Assembly (NCBI GenBank): GCA_965197275.1
Contig: CBDAMQ010000026.1
Coordinates: forward strand, 248,001-312,000
Direction: 5' to 3'
DNA from: DASCOT01 sp965197275
GTDB taxonomy: Bacteria; Acidobacteriota; UBA890; WLXD01
DNA length: 64,000 nucleotides
The position numbers and the translations under genes are program-made. Of this stretch, positions 8,623 to 17,251 are shown piece by piece. A model generated the notes under the pieces. That model was not told the DNA's origin. It did no database searches and saw only the letters and a program-made list of their open reading frames with translations. Position 1 is the stretch's first letter. Each line of letters begins with the position of its first letter.

Positions 8623-9410
8623 TGCGGCAACGACGGTAACGCCGCGGCCAGCTCCCGCCACTGGCCAGGCGACACCGTTTCGGCGCGTACACCACGCTCC
8701 AGGCCGATAGCGTCGCACGCGGCGACGGCCGCGTCTGGCAGCCAGCCGGCATGAGCGAGCCCATTGACGAGTGTCTTGCGTCTGTGCGTGAAGCCTGACT
8801 CCAGGACTCGGATCTCGTGCGCCGAGGGACGCGGCGAGACCGACACCGGGCGTGGCATCAGCCGCACGAAAGCCGAGGTGACCTTCGGCGCCGGTCTGAA
8901 CGAGCCGGCGCGCAGGCGTTTGACCACCTCAACCTCGAACTCCCACTGGGTGCGCACGGAAAGCACCCCATAGGACTTGCTGCATGGCTGACTGCCGGCG
9001 CGATCGGCCACCTCTCGCTGCAGCATGTAGTGCGCATCGACGATGTCGGCGCGGTGCGCTGCGGTCCAGCGCAGGAAGGGTCCGCTGAGGTTGTACGGCA
9101 GGTTGCCGACCAGCCGCATCGGACCGGCTTGCCACGGCAATTCCGCATCGATTGCCAGTGCGTCGCCACATATCAGCTCTAGGCCGGTGTCAGCATAGCG
9201 TCGGCGGAGCTCCGCACAGCACTCGGGGTCGACCTCGACCGCCACGACTCTCCCACTGCGGCGCAACAGCGCGCCGGTCAGGCGGCCGGTTCCGGGTCCG
9301 ATCTCGATGAAGGTGTCACCGGGGCCTGCTCGGATCAACGTGACAAGTGTCTCGGCGAGGGCATCGCTCGCCAGCCAGTGCTGCCCCCACTTCTTCTTGG
9401 CGATCACCAT
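8619..9410 (-). CDS. rsmA: 16S rRNA adenine(1518/1519)-N6 dimethyltransferase RsmA (KsgA)
   Basis: A 263-residue SAM-dependent enzyme that dimethylates two adjacent adenosines in the 3' hairpin of 16S rRNA late in small-subunit assembly. It starts KKKWGQHWL, the RsmA form of the KRFGQHFL entry motif. Motif I is IEIGPGTGRLTGALL and catalytic motif IV is NLPYNLS. I chose the ATG at 9410 because conservation starts there; an ATG at 9500 would add 30 Arg-rich residues. A perfect TATAAT lies only 8-13 bases before 9410, so the transcript may be leaderless. It overlaps uppP by 4 bases and is divergent from valS. Confidence 0.94.
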   Translation of the reverse strand: MVIAKKKWGQHWLASDALAETLVTLIRAGPGDTFIEIGPGTGRLTGALLRRSGRVVAVEVDPECCAELRRRYADTGLELICGDALAIDAELPWQAGPMRLVGNLPYNLSGPFLRWTAAHRADIVDAHYMLQREVADRAGSQPCSKSYGVLSVRTQWEFEVEVVKRLRAGSFRPAPKVTSAFVRLMPRPVSVSPRPSAHEIRVLESGFTHRRKTLVNGLAHAGWLPDAAVAACDAIGLERGVRAETVSPGQWRELAAALPSLPQ

Positions 9411-9417
9411 CCGCCGA

Positions 9418-9423
9418 ATTATA
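9418..9423 (-). promoter_or_regulatory. Consensus -10 box (TATAAT) for rsmA
   Basis: On the minus strand TATAAT reads from 9423 to 9418. No good -35 is seen 16-18 bases upstream. The predicted start of transcription falls at or next to the rsmA ATG at 9410. Confidence 0.45.
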
Positions 9424-9471
9424 GGTGCTCGGCGGTTGCCGGCCCGCCCAGGCCGTACTGGGCTAGGTGCG

Positions 9472-9500
9472 TTGACAGGTCGGCGGCGCCGCGTTTTCAT
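9472..9500 (+). promoter_or_regulatory. Putative promoter for the valS group
   Basis: A perfect TTGACA (9472-9477), a 17-base spacer and TTTCAT (9495-9500) lie in the 182-base divergent gap between rsmA and valS. This leaves a leader of about 85 bases before the valS ATG. I see no T-box-like leader structure there. Confidence 0.5.
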
Positions 9501-9592
9501 TAGCTATCTCACTCGGATCGCCGGTACAGCCTGCCAGAGCCAAGCTCGCGCACCGCCAGGCGGTTCCCCCGAACGACGCTCGATCGAGATCA

Positions 9593-12277
9593 ATGGAAGA
9601 CAGGATACCTGCACCGTCAGCCGCGGAAGACATGCCGAAGGGCTTCGAGCCAGAGGCAGTCGAGGAGCGCTGGCGGCAGGCGTGGGATCGGGCAGAGATC
9701 GGGCGGGCCGATCCGGACTCCGGCGCTGCCAAGTTCTCGATGGTCATACCGCCGCCCAACGTTACCGGCGCGTTGCACCTCGGGCATGCGCTCGATCAGA
9801 CCCTGCAGGACGTCCTGGCACGCTGGAAGCGCATGCATGGTCTCGACGTGCTCTGGCTTCCCGGAACCGACCATGCCGGTATCGCCACCCAGAACGTGGT
9901 CGAGAAGGCGTTGTTGGCGGAGGGCGTGGAGCGGCAATCGCTAGGGCGCCAGGCGTTCGAGGAGCGGGTCTGGGACTGGAAGGAGCAGTACGGCGGCAGG
10001 ATTCTCGAACAGATGCGGGGCCTCGGCCTCTCGGTTGACTGGTCACGGCTGCGATTCACCCTCGACCCGGGCATGTCGAAGGCTGTACAGCGGGTGTTCG
10101 TGGACCTCTACGAGGAGGGTTTGATCTATCGCGGCGAATACATGGTCAACTGGTGCCCGCAAGATCAGACGGCGATCTCCGACCTCGAGGTGAAGCACGA
10201 GGAGATCGACGGCAAGCTCTGGAAGATCCGCTACCCGCTGCTTGCGGCCGCCGAAGGCGAGGGGCGCGAGTGGCTCGAGGTCGAGACAACGCGACCCGAG
10301 ACCATGCTCGGAGATACCGCGCTGGCGGTTAACCCGGGTGACGTGCGCTACGGCGATCTCGTCGGCCGCACCGCCGTGTTGCCGTTGCTCGGACGCCAGA
10401 TCCGGGTGGTGGCAGACGAATTCGTCGATCCCGAGTTCGGCACGGGCGTCGTGAAGGTGACGCCGGCGCACGATCCGAACGACTTCGAGATCGGCCAGCG
10501 GAACGACCTGGAGCGGATTCAGGTGATCGGCTTCGACGGCCGTATGACAGATGTCGCCGGACCCTACGCCGGCCTCGACCGTTTCGAGGCTCGGGAGCGT
10601 GTGCTCGAGCATCTGCGTGATCAGTCGCTGCTAGTGGGCGAGCGCCCACACCGACACGCGGTGGGCCACAGTGAGCGGAGCGGGGCGATCATCGAGCCAC
10701 AGATATCGACTCAGTGGTTCGTCAAGACCGGGCCGCTCGCCGAGGCATCGCTAGCGGCGGCGGAAGACGGGCGCGTCCGGTTCCATCCCGAAAACCAGTT
10801 CAAGGTCTTTCGCGAGTGGATGACCAACATTCGAGACTGGTGCATCTCGCGCCAGTTGTGGTGGGGCCATCGGATTCCGGCGTGGCACAACGACGCTACC
10901 GGCGAGATCATCGTCACGCTCGAGGAGCCGGATCCCGCCCTCGGTCTGCGCCAGGATCCGGACGTTCTCGACACCTGGTTCTCCTCCGCCCTGTTCCCGT
11001 TCTCGACGCTTGGCTGGCCAGACGACACCGCCGATCTGAGGCGTTACTACCCCACCGACGTGCTTGTCACGGGGTACGACATCTTGTTTTTCTGGGTCGC
11101 CCGCATGGTGATGATGGGGCTTCACTTCCGCCAGGAATCACCCTTTCAAGACGTTTTCTTGCACGGCCTGATTCGCGACGCCGATGGCGTCAAGATGAGC
11201 AAGTCGCGCGGCAACGGCGTCGATCCACAGGACCTCGTCGACAAGTACGGCGCCGACGCCTTGCGCTTCATGCTCGTTGCAACGGCGACCCCGGGAACCG
11301 ACCTCATCTTCTCCGAGGAGCGCGTCGCCGGCTATCGCGCTTTCGCCAACAAGCTGTGGAACGCGACGCGCTTCAGCTTGATGAATCTCGGCGACGGGGC
11401 CGAGGCGCTACAGGCAAGCGCTGACGCGGCGGATCCACGCGCCACCAGCTTGCCGGATCGCTGGATCCTGTCACGCATCGGTGCGGTTGTGGAACGGTTC
11501 GAGCGGGACATGATCAAGTTCCGCTTTGACGAGGCAGCACAAGGGCTGTATCAGTTCATCTGGCACGAGTTCTGCGATTGGTACCTCGAAATGGCCAAGG
11601 TGGCGCTCAACGGCGACGACGCGCACGCCCGGCGCGAGACGCGTGCGACGCTGCTGGCGACGCTCGAGATTGCCTTGCGCGCGCTCCATCCGGTGATGCC
11701 GTTCCTCACCGAGGAGCTGTGGAGTCGTCTTCCCGGTGACCGCGGGCTGCTGGCGTTGGCGCCGTTCGCGGCCGCCCAGCACGAGTGGGGCAGCGAAGAG
11801 GTCGAAGCCGCAGTTCGGGGCGTGCAAGCCGTGGTGACGGAAGCGCGCCGCCTGCGCGCCGAGATTGGCGTCGAGCCGCGACAACGGATTGCGCTCGTGC
11901 TGGTGACCGAGTCCGAGGACCGCAGATTGGAGCTCGAAGCGATGGCGTCGTTGGTTCGAAGCCTGGCTGGGTGCAAGACGGTTCGCATCGCCGCCAACGA
12001 CGAAGGCGTCGATGAGCGGGTCGTCGGCGTGGTCGGGGATATCCAGGTACTGATTCCACTCGAGGGCGTCGTCGATCTCGAGCGCGAGCGTGCTCGCGTG
12101 AACAAGGTGTTGGAGCGGGCGATTGGTGAGCTCGCTGCGATCGACGGACGGCTGGAGAATCAGGGCTTCGTGGCCAAGGCGCCCGAAGCGGTCGTGGCGA
12201 AGACCAGGCAGCGACAAGCCGAGCTGATCGCCGAGCGGCAGCAGCTTGAAGAGCGCCTCGCGGCCATCGGCACGTGA
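9593..12277 (+). CDS. valS: Valyl-tRNA synthetase
   Basis: An 894-residue class Ia synthetase, normal length for ValRS. IPPPNVTGALHLGHAL holds the HIGH motif (HLGH 62-65) and KMSKSRGNGVDP the second signature (534-538). The editing CP1 domain lies between (TTRPETMLGDTALAVNP, THxxD-type editing pocket region). The anticodon-binding domain contains WYLEMAK, and the last 70 residues form the tRNA-binding coiled coil of ValRS. It discharges mischarged Thr-tRNA-Val through CP1. The birA-like gene follows with a GTGA overlap at 12274, so the two are probably translated together. Confidence 0.97.
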   Translation: MEDRIPAPSAAEDMPKGFEPEAVEERWRQAWDRAEIGRADPDSGAAKFSMVIPPPNVTGALHLGHALDQTLQDVLARWKRMHGLDVLWLPGTDHAGIATQNVVEKALLAEGVERQSLGRQAFEERVWDWKEQYGGRILEQMRGLGLSVDWSRLRFTLDPGMSKAVQRVFVDLYEEGLIYRGEYMVNWCPQDQTAISDLEVKHEEIDGKLWKIRYPLLAAAEGEGREWLEVETTRPETMLGDTALAVNPGDVRYGDLVGRTAVLPLLGRQIRVVADEFVDPEFGTGVVKVTPAHDPNDFEIGQRNDLERIQVIGFDGRMTDVAGPYAGLDRFEARERVLEHLRDQSLLVGERPHRHAVGHSERSGAIIEPQISTQWFVKTGPLAEASLAAAEDGRVRFHPENQFKVFREWMTNIRDWCISRQLWWGHRIPAWHNDATGEIIVTLEEPDPALGLRQDPDVLDTWFSSALFPFSTLGWPDDTADLRRYYPTDVLVTGYDILFFWVARMVMMGLHFRQESPFQDVFLHGLIRDADGVKMSKSRGNGVDPQDLVDKYGADALRFMLVATATPGTDLIFSEERVAGYRAFANKLWNATRFSLMNLGDGAEALQASADAADPRATSLPDRWILSRIGAVVERFERDMIKFRFDEAAQGLYQFIWHEFCDWYLEMAKVALNGDDAHARRETRATLLATLEIALRALHPVMPFLTEELWSRLPGDRGLLALAPFAAAQHEWGSEEVEAAVRGVQAVVTEARRLRAEIGVEPRQRIALVLVTESEDRRLELEAMASLVRSLAGCKTVRIAANDEGVDERVVGVVGDIQVLIPLEGVVDLERERARVNKVLERAIGELAAIDGRLENQGFVAKAPEAVVAKTRQRQAELIAERQQLEERLAAIGT

Positions 12278-13107
12278 CCAACGCGATGCCGGTCAGCGCG
12301 CCGGCAAGCTCGCCGCTGGATGTAGAGCGGTTTCGGCGTCTGGCGGCGCCGTCTCGTCTGGCGCACGACATCGTGGCTCGCGGGACCGTGACCTCGACGA
12401 ACTCGGTCGCCCGTGAGCTGGGCCGCACCGGTGCCGCCGACGGCACCCTGGTGGTCGCCGAGGAACAGACAACCGGGCGCGGCCGCCGTCAGCGTCGCTG
12501 GGAGTCTCCCGCAGGGCTGGGCCTGTATGCGTCGTTGCTGCTGCGTCCACCGGATCCCTCCGCCGAATACGCGGCGGCGGTGCAATTGGCTGCGGGCATT
12601 GCGGTCGCGGAGGCCCTCGGACAGGTTCAGCCGCACACATCGGAGCTCATTTGGCCAAACGATTGCTACTGCCTTGGCCAGAAGGTCGCCGGTGTGCTAG
12701 TCGAGGCCGAGGCCATGGGGCCGCAGCTGGAGTTTCTCGTGTGCGGCATTGGCATCAACGTGAATCAGCGGCGCGTCGATTTCTCACCTCAGCTCAGTGG
12801 CGCCACGAGCGCGCGGCTGTTGGCCGGCCGGGTGGTTGACCGCGAGGAACTGCTGGCGCGACTCGTGACCTCGATGCAGTGTTGGGATGACGTTGCGCGT
12901 GATGCCGGCTTGCAGCCAGTGATCGATCGCTGGCTCATGCTGTCGCCGGCAGCAACCGACAGCATCGTCGACGTCCGCACGCACGATGGTGTCCTGCGGG
13001 GGCGAAGTGCAGGGCTCTCCTCGAGCGGCGGGCTCAATGTAATAGCGGATGGCCGCACCCACGAGGTCGGAGTCGGAGAGCTGGTCAGGGTAAGGAGGCG
13101 ATGGTGA
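12274..13107 (+). CDS. birA: Biotin--[acetyl-CoA-carboxylase] ligase
   Basis: A 277-residue biotin protein ligase that makes biotinyl-AMP and transfers biotin to the BCCP lysine. It shows STNSVARELG, the biotinyl-AMP loop GRGRRQRRWESP, and WPNDCYCLGQKVAGVLVE with the conserved Lys. A C-terminal SH3-like cap follows (VRTHDGVLRGRSAGLSS). There is no N-terminal helix-turn-helix, so it is a mono-functional ligase, not an E. coli-type repressor. The GTG start overlaps the valS stop; the gene overlaps hisS by 7 bases. Confidence 0.9.
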   Translation: MTNAMPVSAPASSPLDVERFRRLAAPSRLAHDIVARGTVTSTNSVARELGRTGAADGTLVVAEEQTTGRGRRQRRWESPAGLGLYASLLLRPPDPSAEYAAAVQLAAGIAVAEALGQVQPHTSELIWPNDCYCLGQKVAGVLVEAEAMGPQLEFLVCGIGINVNQRRVDFSPQLSGATSARLLAGRVVDREELLARLVTSMQCWDDVARDAGLQPVIDRWLMLSPAATDSIVDVRTHDGVLRGRSAGLSSSGGLNVIADGRTHEVGVGELVRVRRRW

Positions 13108-14378
13108 GCCTGAAAGCGATCCGCGGCACCCGCGACATCTTGCCCGGCGAAGTGGAGCGCTGGCAGCGGGTCGAGGCAGCCGCCCGCGATGTGTTCGCGC
13201 TCTACGGCTTCCGCGAGATGCGCACACCGATCTTCGAGGACAGCGCCGTGTTCTTGAAGGGTACTGGCGAAGCCACCGACATTGTCCAGAAAGAGATGTA
13301 CCGCTTCGAGGATCTCGGCGGGAATGATCTGACGCTCCGCCCTGAAGGCACACCGCCAGTCGTCCGCGCCTACCTCGAGCACGGCCTAGGCCAGGGGCAG
13401 TCGCTCGATCGCTATTACTACGTCGGACCGATGTTCCGTTACGAGCGGCCGCAGAAGGGTCGCTTTCGTCAGTTCCATCAGATCGGCGTGGAAGCGCTTG
13501 GATCAGGCTCGCCGCGGGTTGACGCCGAGATCATGGAGATGGCGATGCGCTGGTTGGAAGAGCTCGGCGTGCACGCGCCGCGATTGACTCTCAACACGGT
13601 CGGCGACCAGGAAACCCGCACCGCCTACCTGGCGGAACTAATCGGCGCCCAGGCGGAGCTTCTCGATCTTCTGTGCCAGGATTGTCACCGCCGTCACGCG
13701 ACCAACCCGTTGCGCGTATTCGATTGCAAGGTCTCGGAGTGCCAGCCGGTCCTTGACCAGCTGCCGACAATCCACGGATCGCTGTCGGTGGGGTCGGCGG
13801 CGCACTTCGCACGGGTGCAGGAGATGCTGGCGCTCTGGGGCGTCGAATTCCAGCTGGATCCGCGGCTCGTCCGCGGTCTCGACTACTACCGGGAGACGGT
13901 ATTCGAGATTACGTCTGATGCGCTCGGCGCGCAGGACTCGCTGCTGGGGGGCGGCAGATATGACGGCCTGGTGGCGGAGATGGGCGGTGATGATCGCCCG
14001 GGCACCGGATTCGCCTCGGGCATCGAGCGGATCCTCCTTGCCATGCCGGACGAGGGAGACTCGTTTGTCGCCGATGTCTTCGTCGTGGCCTTCGATGAAC
14101 AGTCGACGGCCGCGGTGCACGAGCTGGTGCACGGCTTGCGCGCAGCGGGGGTGCGGACGCTGAGCGCAGCCTACGATGAGCGCAATAAGAAGGCACAATC
14201 GCGGGCGGCGAAGCGATCGGGAGCCCCATGGCAGCTCGTTGTCGGGCCGGATGAAATTGCCGCCGGCCAGTACACTCTCAAGCGGATCGCTGACGGTGAG
14301 CGCGTACAGATCGGCGCCTCCGAGTTGCCTTCCCGGGTTGCGCAGCTGCTGTCCAATGCCAAGGACACGCCGGCCTGA
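13101..14378 (+). CDS. hisS: Histidyl-tRNA synthetase
   Basis: A 425-residue class II synthetase. The N-terminus KAIRGTRDILPGE is the standard HisRS entry. Motif 2 is seen as FRYERPQKGRFRQFHQ, the histidine-A block as RGLDYYRETVFEI, and motif 3 near GTGFASGIERIL. A C-terminal HGTP anticodon-binding domain covers about 325-425. Start ATG 13101 has the strong ribosome site AAGGAGG 2 bases or more upstream, inside birA. A 73-base gap separates it from aspS, a hisS-aspS order common in bacteria. Confidence 0.96.
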   Translation: MVSLKAIRGTRDILPGEVERWQRVEAAARDVFALYGFREMRTPIFEDSAVFLKGTGEATDIVQKEMYRFEDLGGNDLTLRPEGTPPVVRAYLEHGLGQGQSLDRYYYVGPMFRYERPQKGRFRQFHQIGVEALGSGSPRVDAEIMEMAMRWLEELGVHAPRLTLNTVGDQETRTAYLAELIGAQAELLDLLCQDCHRRHATNPLRVFDCKVSECQPVLDQLPTIHGSLSVGSAAHFARVQEMLALWGVEFQLDPRLVRGLDYYRETVFEITSDALGAQDSLLGGGRYDGLVAEMGGDDRPGTGFASGIERILLAMPDEGDSFVADVFVVAFDEQSTAAVHELVHGLRAAGVRTLSAAYDERNKKAQSRAAKRSGAPWQLVVGPDEIAAGQYTLKRIADGERVQIGASELPSRVAQLLSNAKDTPA

Positions 14379-14451
14379 ACGACACTGATCTGAGCAGCAC
14401 CGCCCTGAACCACACTGCCTGAACGGTACTGTAGCCAGCGACGAGGAACGC

Positions 14452-16248
14452 ATGCGCAGAACGCATCGCTGTGGCGAGATCTCACGCGACCAGATCGGGT
14501 CACAGGTTTGTCTCCAGGGCTGGGTCTGGCACCGGCGCGACCTTGGCGGCCTGATCTTCGTTGATCTGCGCGATCGGGCCGGATCGATCCAGTGTGTGCT
14601 CAACCCCGAAGAAGCCTCCGAGGCGCACGCTGTGGCCGGCGATTGGCGACCCGAGTACGTTGTCGAGGTGCGCGGCGTCGTCGTCGAACGGTCGCCAGAC
14701 ACCGTCAATCCCGCCGTCCCGAACGGCGACGTCGAGGTACGCGTCGCAGAGGTGACGACCATCTCCACCGCGGACACGCCACCGTTCCTCATCGAGGACG
14801 ACGGCAGGGCATCGGAGGAGCTCCGGCTGCGCGAGCGATTCCTCGACTTGCGCCGACAACCGCTGCAGCATGCGTTGGCGCTGAGACATCGGCTGGCGAT
14901 GGCGGCGCGCGAACTGCTCGACGATCAAGGGTTTCTGGAAATCGAGACGCCCATGCTGACGCGCTCTACTCCCGAGGGCGCGCGCGACTACCTGGTGCCC
15001 AGCCGTATGCAGCCCGGCTGCTTCTATGCGCTGCCGCAGAGCCCGCAGCTCTTCAAGCAGCTGCTGATGGTGTCGGGGTTCGATCGGTACTTCCAGATCG
15101 TGCGCTGCTTCCGCGATGAGGATCTGCGCGCCGATCGACAGCCAGAGTTCACACAGATCGATATCGAGATGAGCTTCGTCGATGCTGATGACGTCCGCGT
15201 GCTGGCGGAATCGTTGATGATGGGGTTGCTGGCAGCAAGCGGTCACGAGGTCGAGCCGGGGTTCCCTCAGTTGAGCTTCCGCGAGGCCATCGACCGCTTC
15301 GGGTCGGATCGACCCGATATGAGATACGGCTACGAGCTCACCGACGTTACGGAGCATTTCGCCGCAAGCGGCTTCCGCGCTTTCGCCGAGGTTGCCTCTG
15401 CTGGTGGTGCCGTCAAGGCGCTGCGCATTCCGGGCGCGGCGGCCTGGGGGCGTTCGCGCTTCGACAAGCTCACCGAAGCGGCGCGTGAGGCTGGTGCGAA
15501 GGGGCTCGTATGGGCCAAGCGCACCGAGGGCGAGATCAGCTCTCCGATCGCCAAGTTCCTCGCGGCCGGTGTGCTGGAGTCGGTGCTCGACGCTTGCGGA
15601 CTCGAGAGCGGTGACGCGGTGGTCCTGGTCGGCGACGAATGGGAGGTAGCTGCTACCACCCTCGGGACACTGCGGACCTCGCTGGCCAGGTCCGAGGGCT
15701 GGCCCCGCTCCGGCCTTTGCTTTCTGTGGGTCAACGAGTTCCCGCTGCTCGAGCGCACCGCTGATGCCGGCCGGCTCGCGGCACGTCATCACCCGTTTAC
15801 CTCGCCGGTAGAGGAAGACCTCCACTTGCTGGAGAGTGATCCGTTGGCCGTCAGGGCTCAGTCGTACGACCTTGTTCTCAACGGTGTCGAGCTCGGTGGT
15901 GGGAGCATCAGAATTCATCGCGGCGATGTGCAAGAACGCGTGTTCGCGGCCCTTGGCGTCGATGACCACGAGGCGAGAGCGAAATTCGGTTTCCTACTTC
16001 GGGCGCTGCGCTACGGTGCCCCCCCGCACGGTGGCATTGCCCTGGGGTTCGATCGTATTGTGATGATGATGGCGGGAAGGAAAAGCTTGCGAGAAGTCAT
16101 TGCGTTTCCGAAGACCACGCGCGCCTCGGATCTGTTGACAGAGGCGCCTGGTCCGGCGTCGGACGAGCAGCTCGAGGAGCTACACATCCGCGTGAGGGCG
16201 CTGCCGTCCACCGGAACCGCTGGAGAAGGGCCGGATGACGCAGGGTAG
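14452..16248 (+). CDS. aspS: Aspartyl-tRNA synthetase
   Basis: A 598-residue bacterial-type class IIb AspRS. It has an N-terminal OB anticodon-binding domain (WVWHRRDLGGLIFVDLRD), motif 1 around FLEIETPMLTRSTPEGARD, motif 2 FRDEDLRADRQPEFTQID, the inserted GAD domain (about 300-410) and motif 3 GIALGFDRIVMMMAG. Whether it is discriminating or also charges tRNA-Asn cannot be told from the sequence alone. It is preceded by GAGGAACGC as ribosome site and overlaps the phoH-like gene by 14 bases. Confidence 0.96.
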   Translation: MRRTHRCGEISRDQIGSQVCLQGWVWHRRDLGGLIFVDLRDRAGSIQCVLNPEEASEAHAVAGDWRPEYVVEVRGVVVERSPDTVNPAVPNGDVEVRVAEVTTISTADTPPFLIEDDGRASEELRLRERFLDLRRQPLQHALALRHRLAMAARELLDDQGFLEIETPMLTRSTPEGARDYLVPSRMQPGCFYALPQSPQLFKQLLMVSGFDRYFQIVRCFRDEDLRADRQPEFTQIDIEMSFVDADDVRVLAESLMMGLLAASGHEVEPGFPQLSFREAIDRFGSDRPDMRYGYELTDVTEHFAASGFRAFAEVASAGGAVKALRIPGAAAWGRSRFDKLTEAAREAGAKGLVWAKRTEGEISSPIAKFLAAGVLESVLDACGLESGDAVVLVGDEWEVAATTLGTLRTSLARSEGWPRSGLCFLWVNEFPLLERTADAGRLAARHHPFTSPVEEDLHLLESDPLAVRAQSYDLVLNGVELGGGSIRIHRGDVQERVFAALGVDDHEARAKFGFLLRALRYGAPPHGGIALGFDRIVMMMAGRKSLREVIAFPKTTRASDLLTEAPGPASDEQLEELHIRVRALPSTGTAGEGPDDAG

Positions 16249-17251
16249 GCTACGGGCTGAGCCCGGGCGGCGGATCGATCTGGCGGAGCGAACCGCGCAG
16301 ATGCTCTTCGGGATCCACGATGAGAACCTCCAGCTCCTGGAGCAGGAGCTCGGGGTGCAAATCTCGGCGCGCGATCAGGAAGTGTTTCTGGAAGGCGATA
16401 CCGAGCAGGTCGACATCGCCGCCCGCATTCTGACAGCGCTCGGTCGATTGGCGGAGCGAGGCCGCGAGATCAAGGTCGCAGAAGTTCGGACGGCGATTCA
16501 GGTGGCAACCGAGCAGCCGGAGCTGTCCCTCGAGGACTTCTTCACCGACATCGAGATTCCGGCGTTCAAGGGACGTTCGATCCGTCCCAAAGGGCCGAAC
16601 CAGCGGCGCTATCTCGAGGCGATCCGAACACACGATCTCGTATTTGCGGTGGGGCCGGCGGGCACCGGCAAGACGTTCCTCGCCATGGCGATGGCGATCG
16701 AGGCACTCAACGAACGTCGCGTGCGTCGCATCGTCCTGGCGCGACCCGCGATCGAGGCGGGGGAGCGGCTGGGGTTTCTTCCGGGCGACATGATCGAGAA
16801 AGTGAACCCCTATCTGCGACCCCTATACGATGCGCTCTACTCGTTGGTCGGCTTCGACCGGGCGGGCCGCCTGATCGAGCGCGATCAGATCGAGATCGCG
16901 CCGCTGGCCTTCATGCGTGGTCGCACCCTTGCCGACGCCTTCGTGATTCTCGACGAGGCCCAGAACACCACCCCGGATCAGATGAAGATGCTGTTGACTC
17001 GCCTGGGTCTCAACTCCCGAGCGGTCGTCAACGGCGACGTTACCCAGATCGATCTGCGCGGCGATCAGCGCTCCGGCCTCGTCGAGGCGAGCGAGGTGCT
17101 TGCCGGAATCGAGGGCATCGCCCACGTCAAGTTCGGTCGCAGCGACGTCGTGCGTCATGAGCTGGTCAAGCAGATCGTTCGCGCCTACGAGCGTCACGAT
17201 CTACGCAGCGACGCCAGCGAGGCGGGGTCGTCGACCAGCCGACATGACTGA
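16235..17251 (+). CDS. ybeZ: PhoH-like ATPase (YbeZ type)
   Basis: A 338-residue P-loop ATPase. An N-terminal KH-like segment (about 25-90, ELGVQISARDQEVFLEG) precedes the PhoH domain with Walker A GPAGTGKTFLA (about 141-151) and Walker B FVILDEAQNTT. YbeZ works next to the endoribonuclease YbeY in rRNA maturation, and here the order phoH, 7TM-HD, ybeY keeps them in one operon. The start ATG lies inside the end of aspS; the gene overlaps the next by 8 bases. A ribosome site GGAGAAGG precedes the start. Confidence 0.92.
   Translation: MTQGRLRAEPGRRIDLAERTAQMLFGIHDENLQLLEQELGVQISARDQEVFLEGDTEQVDIAARILTALGRLAERGREIKVAEVRTAIQVATEQPELSLEDFFTDIEIPAFKGRSIRPKGPNQRRYLEAIRTHDLVFAVGPAGTGKTFLAMAMAIEALNERRVRRIVLARPAIEAGERLGFLPGDMIEKVNPYLRPLYDALYSLVGFDRAGRLIERDQIEIAPLAFMRGRTLADAFVILDEAQNTTPDQMKMLLTRLGLNSRAVVNGDVTQIDLRGDQRSGLVEASEVLAGIEGIAHVKFGRSDVVRHELVKQIVRAYERHDLRSDASEAGSSTSRHD

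Noticed and set aside
7400..8764. Open 454-codon frame on minus over uppP and the start of ftsK
   Set aside because: It is out of frame with uppP and ftsK, both of which show complete motifs; the product is Arg/Pro-rich.
14500..15969. Open 489-codon frame on minus across aspS
   Set aside because: It is fully antisense to a gene with all AspRS motifs. Long antisense frames are expected in GC-rich coding DNA, and the product is Arg/His/Gln-rich with no family features.
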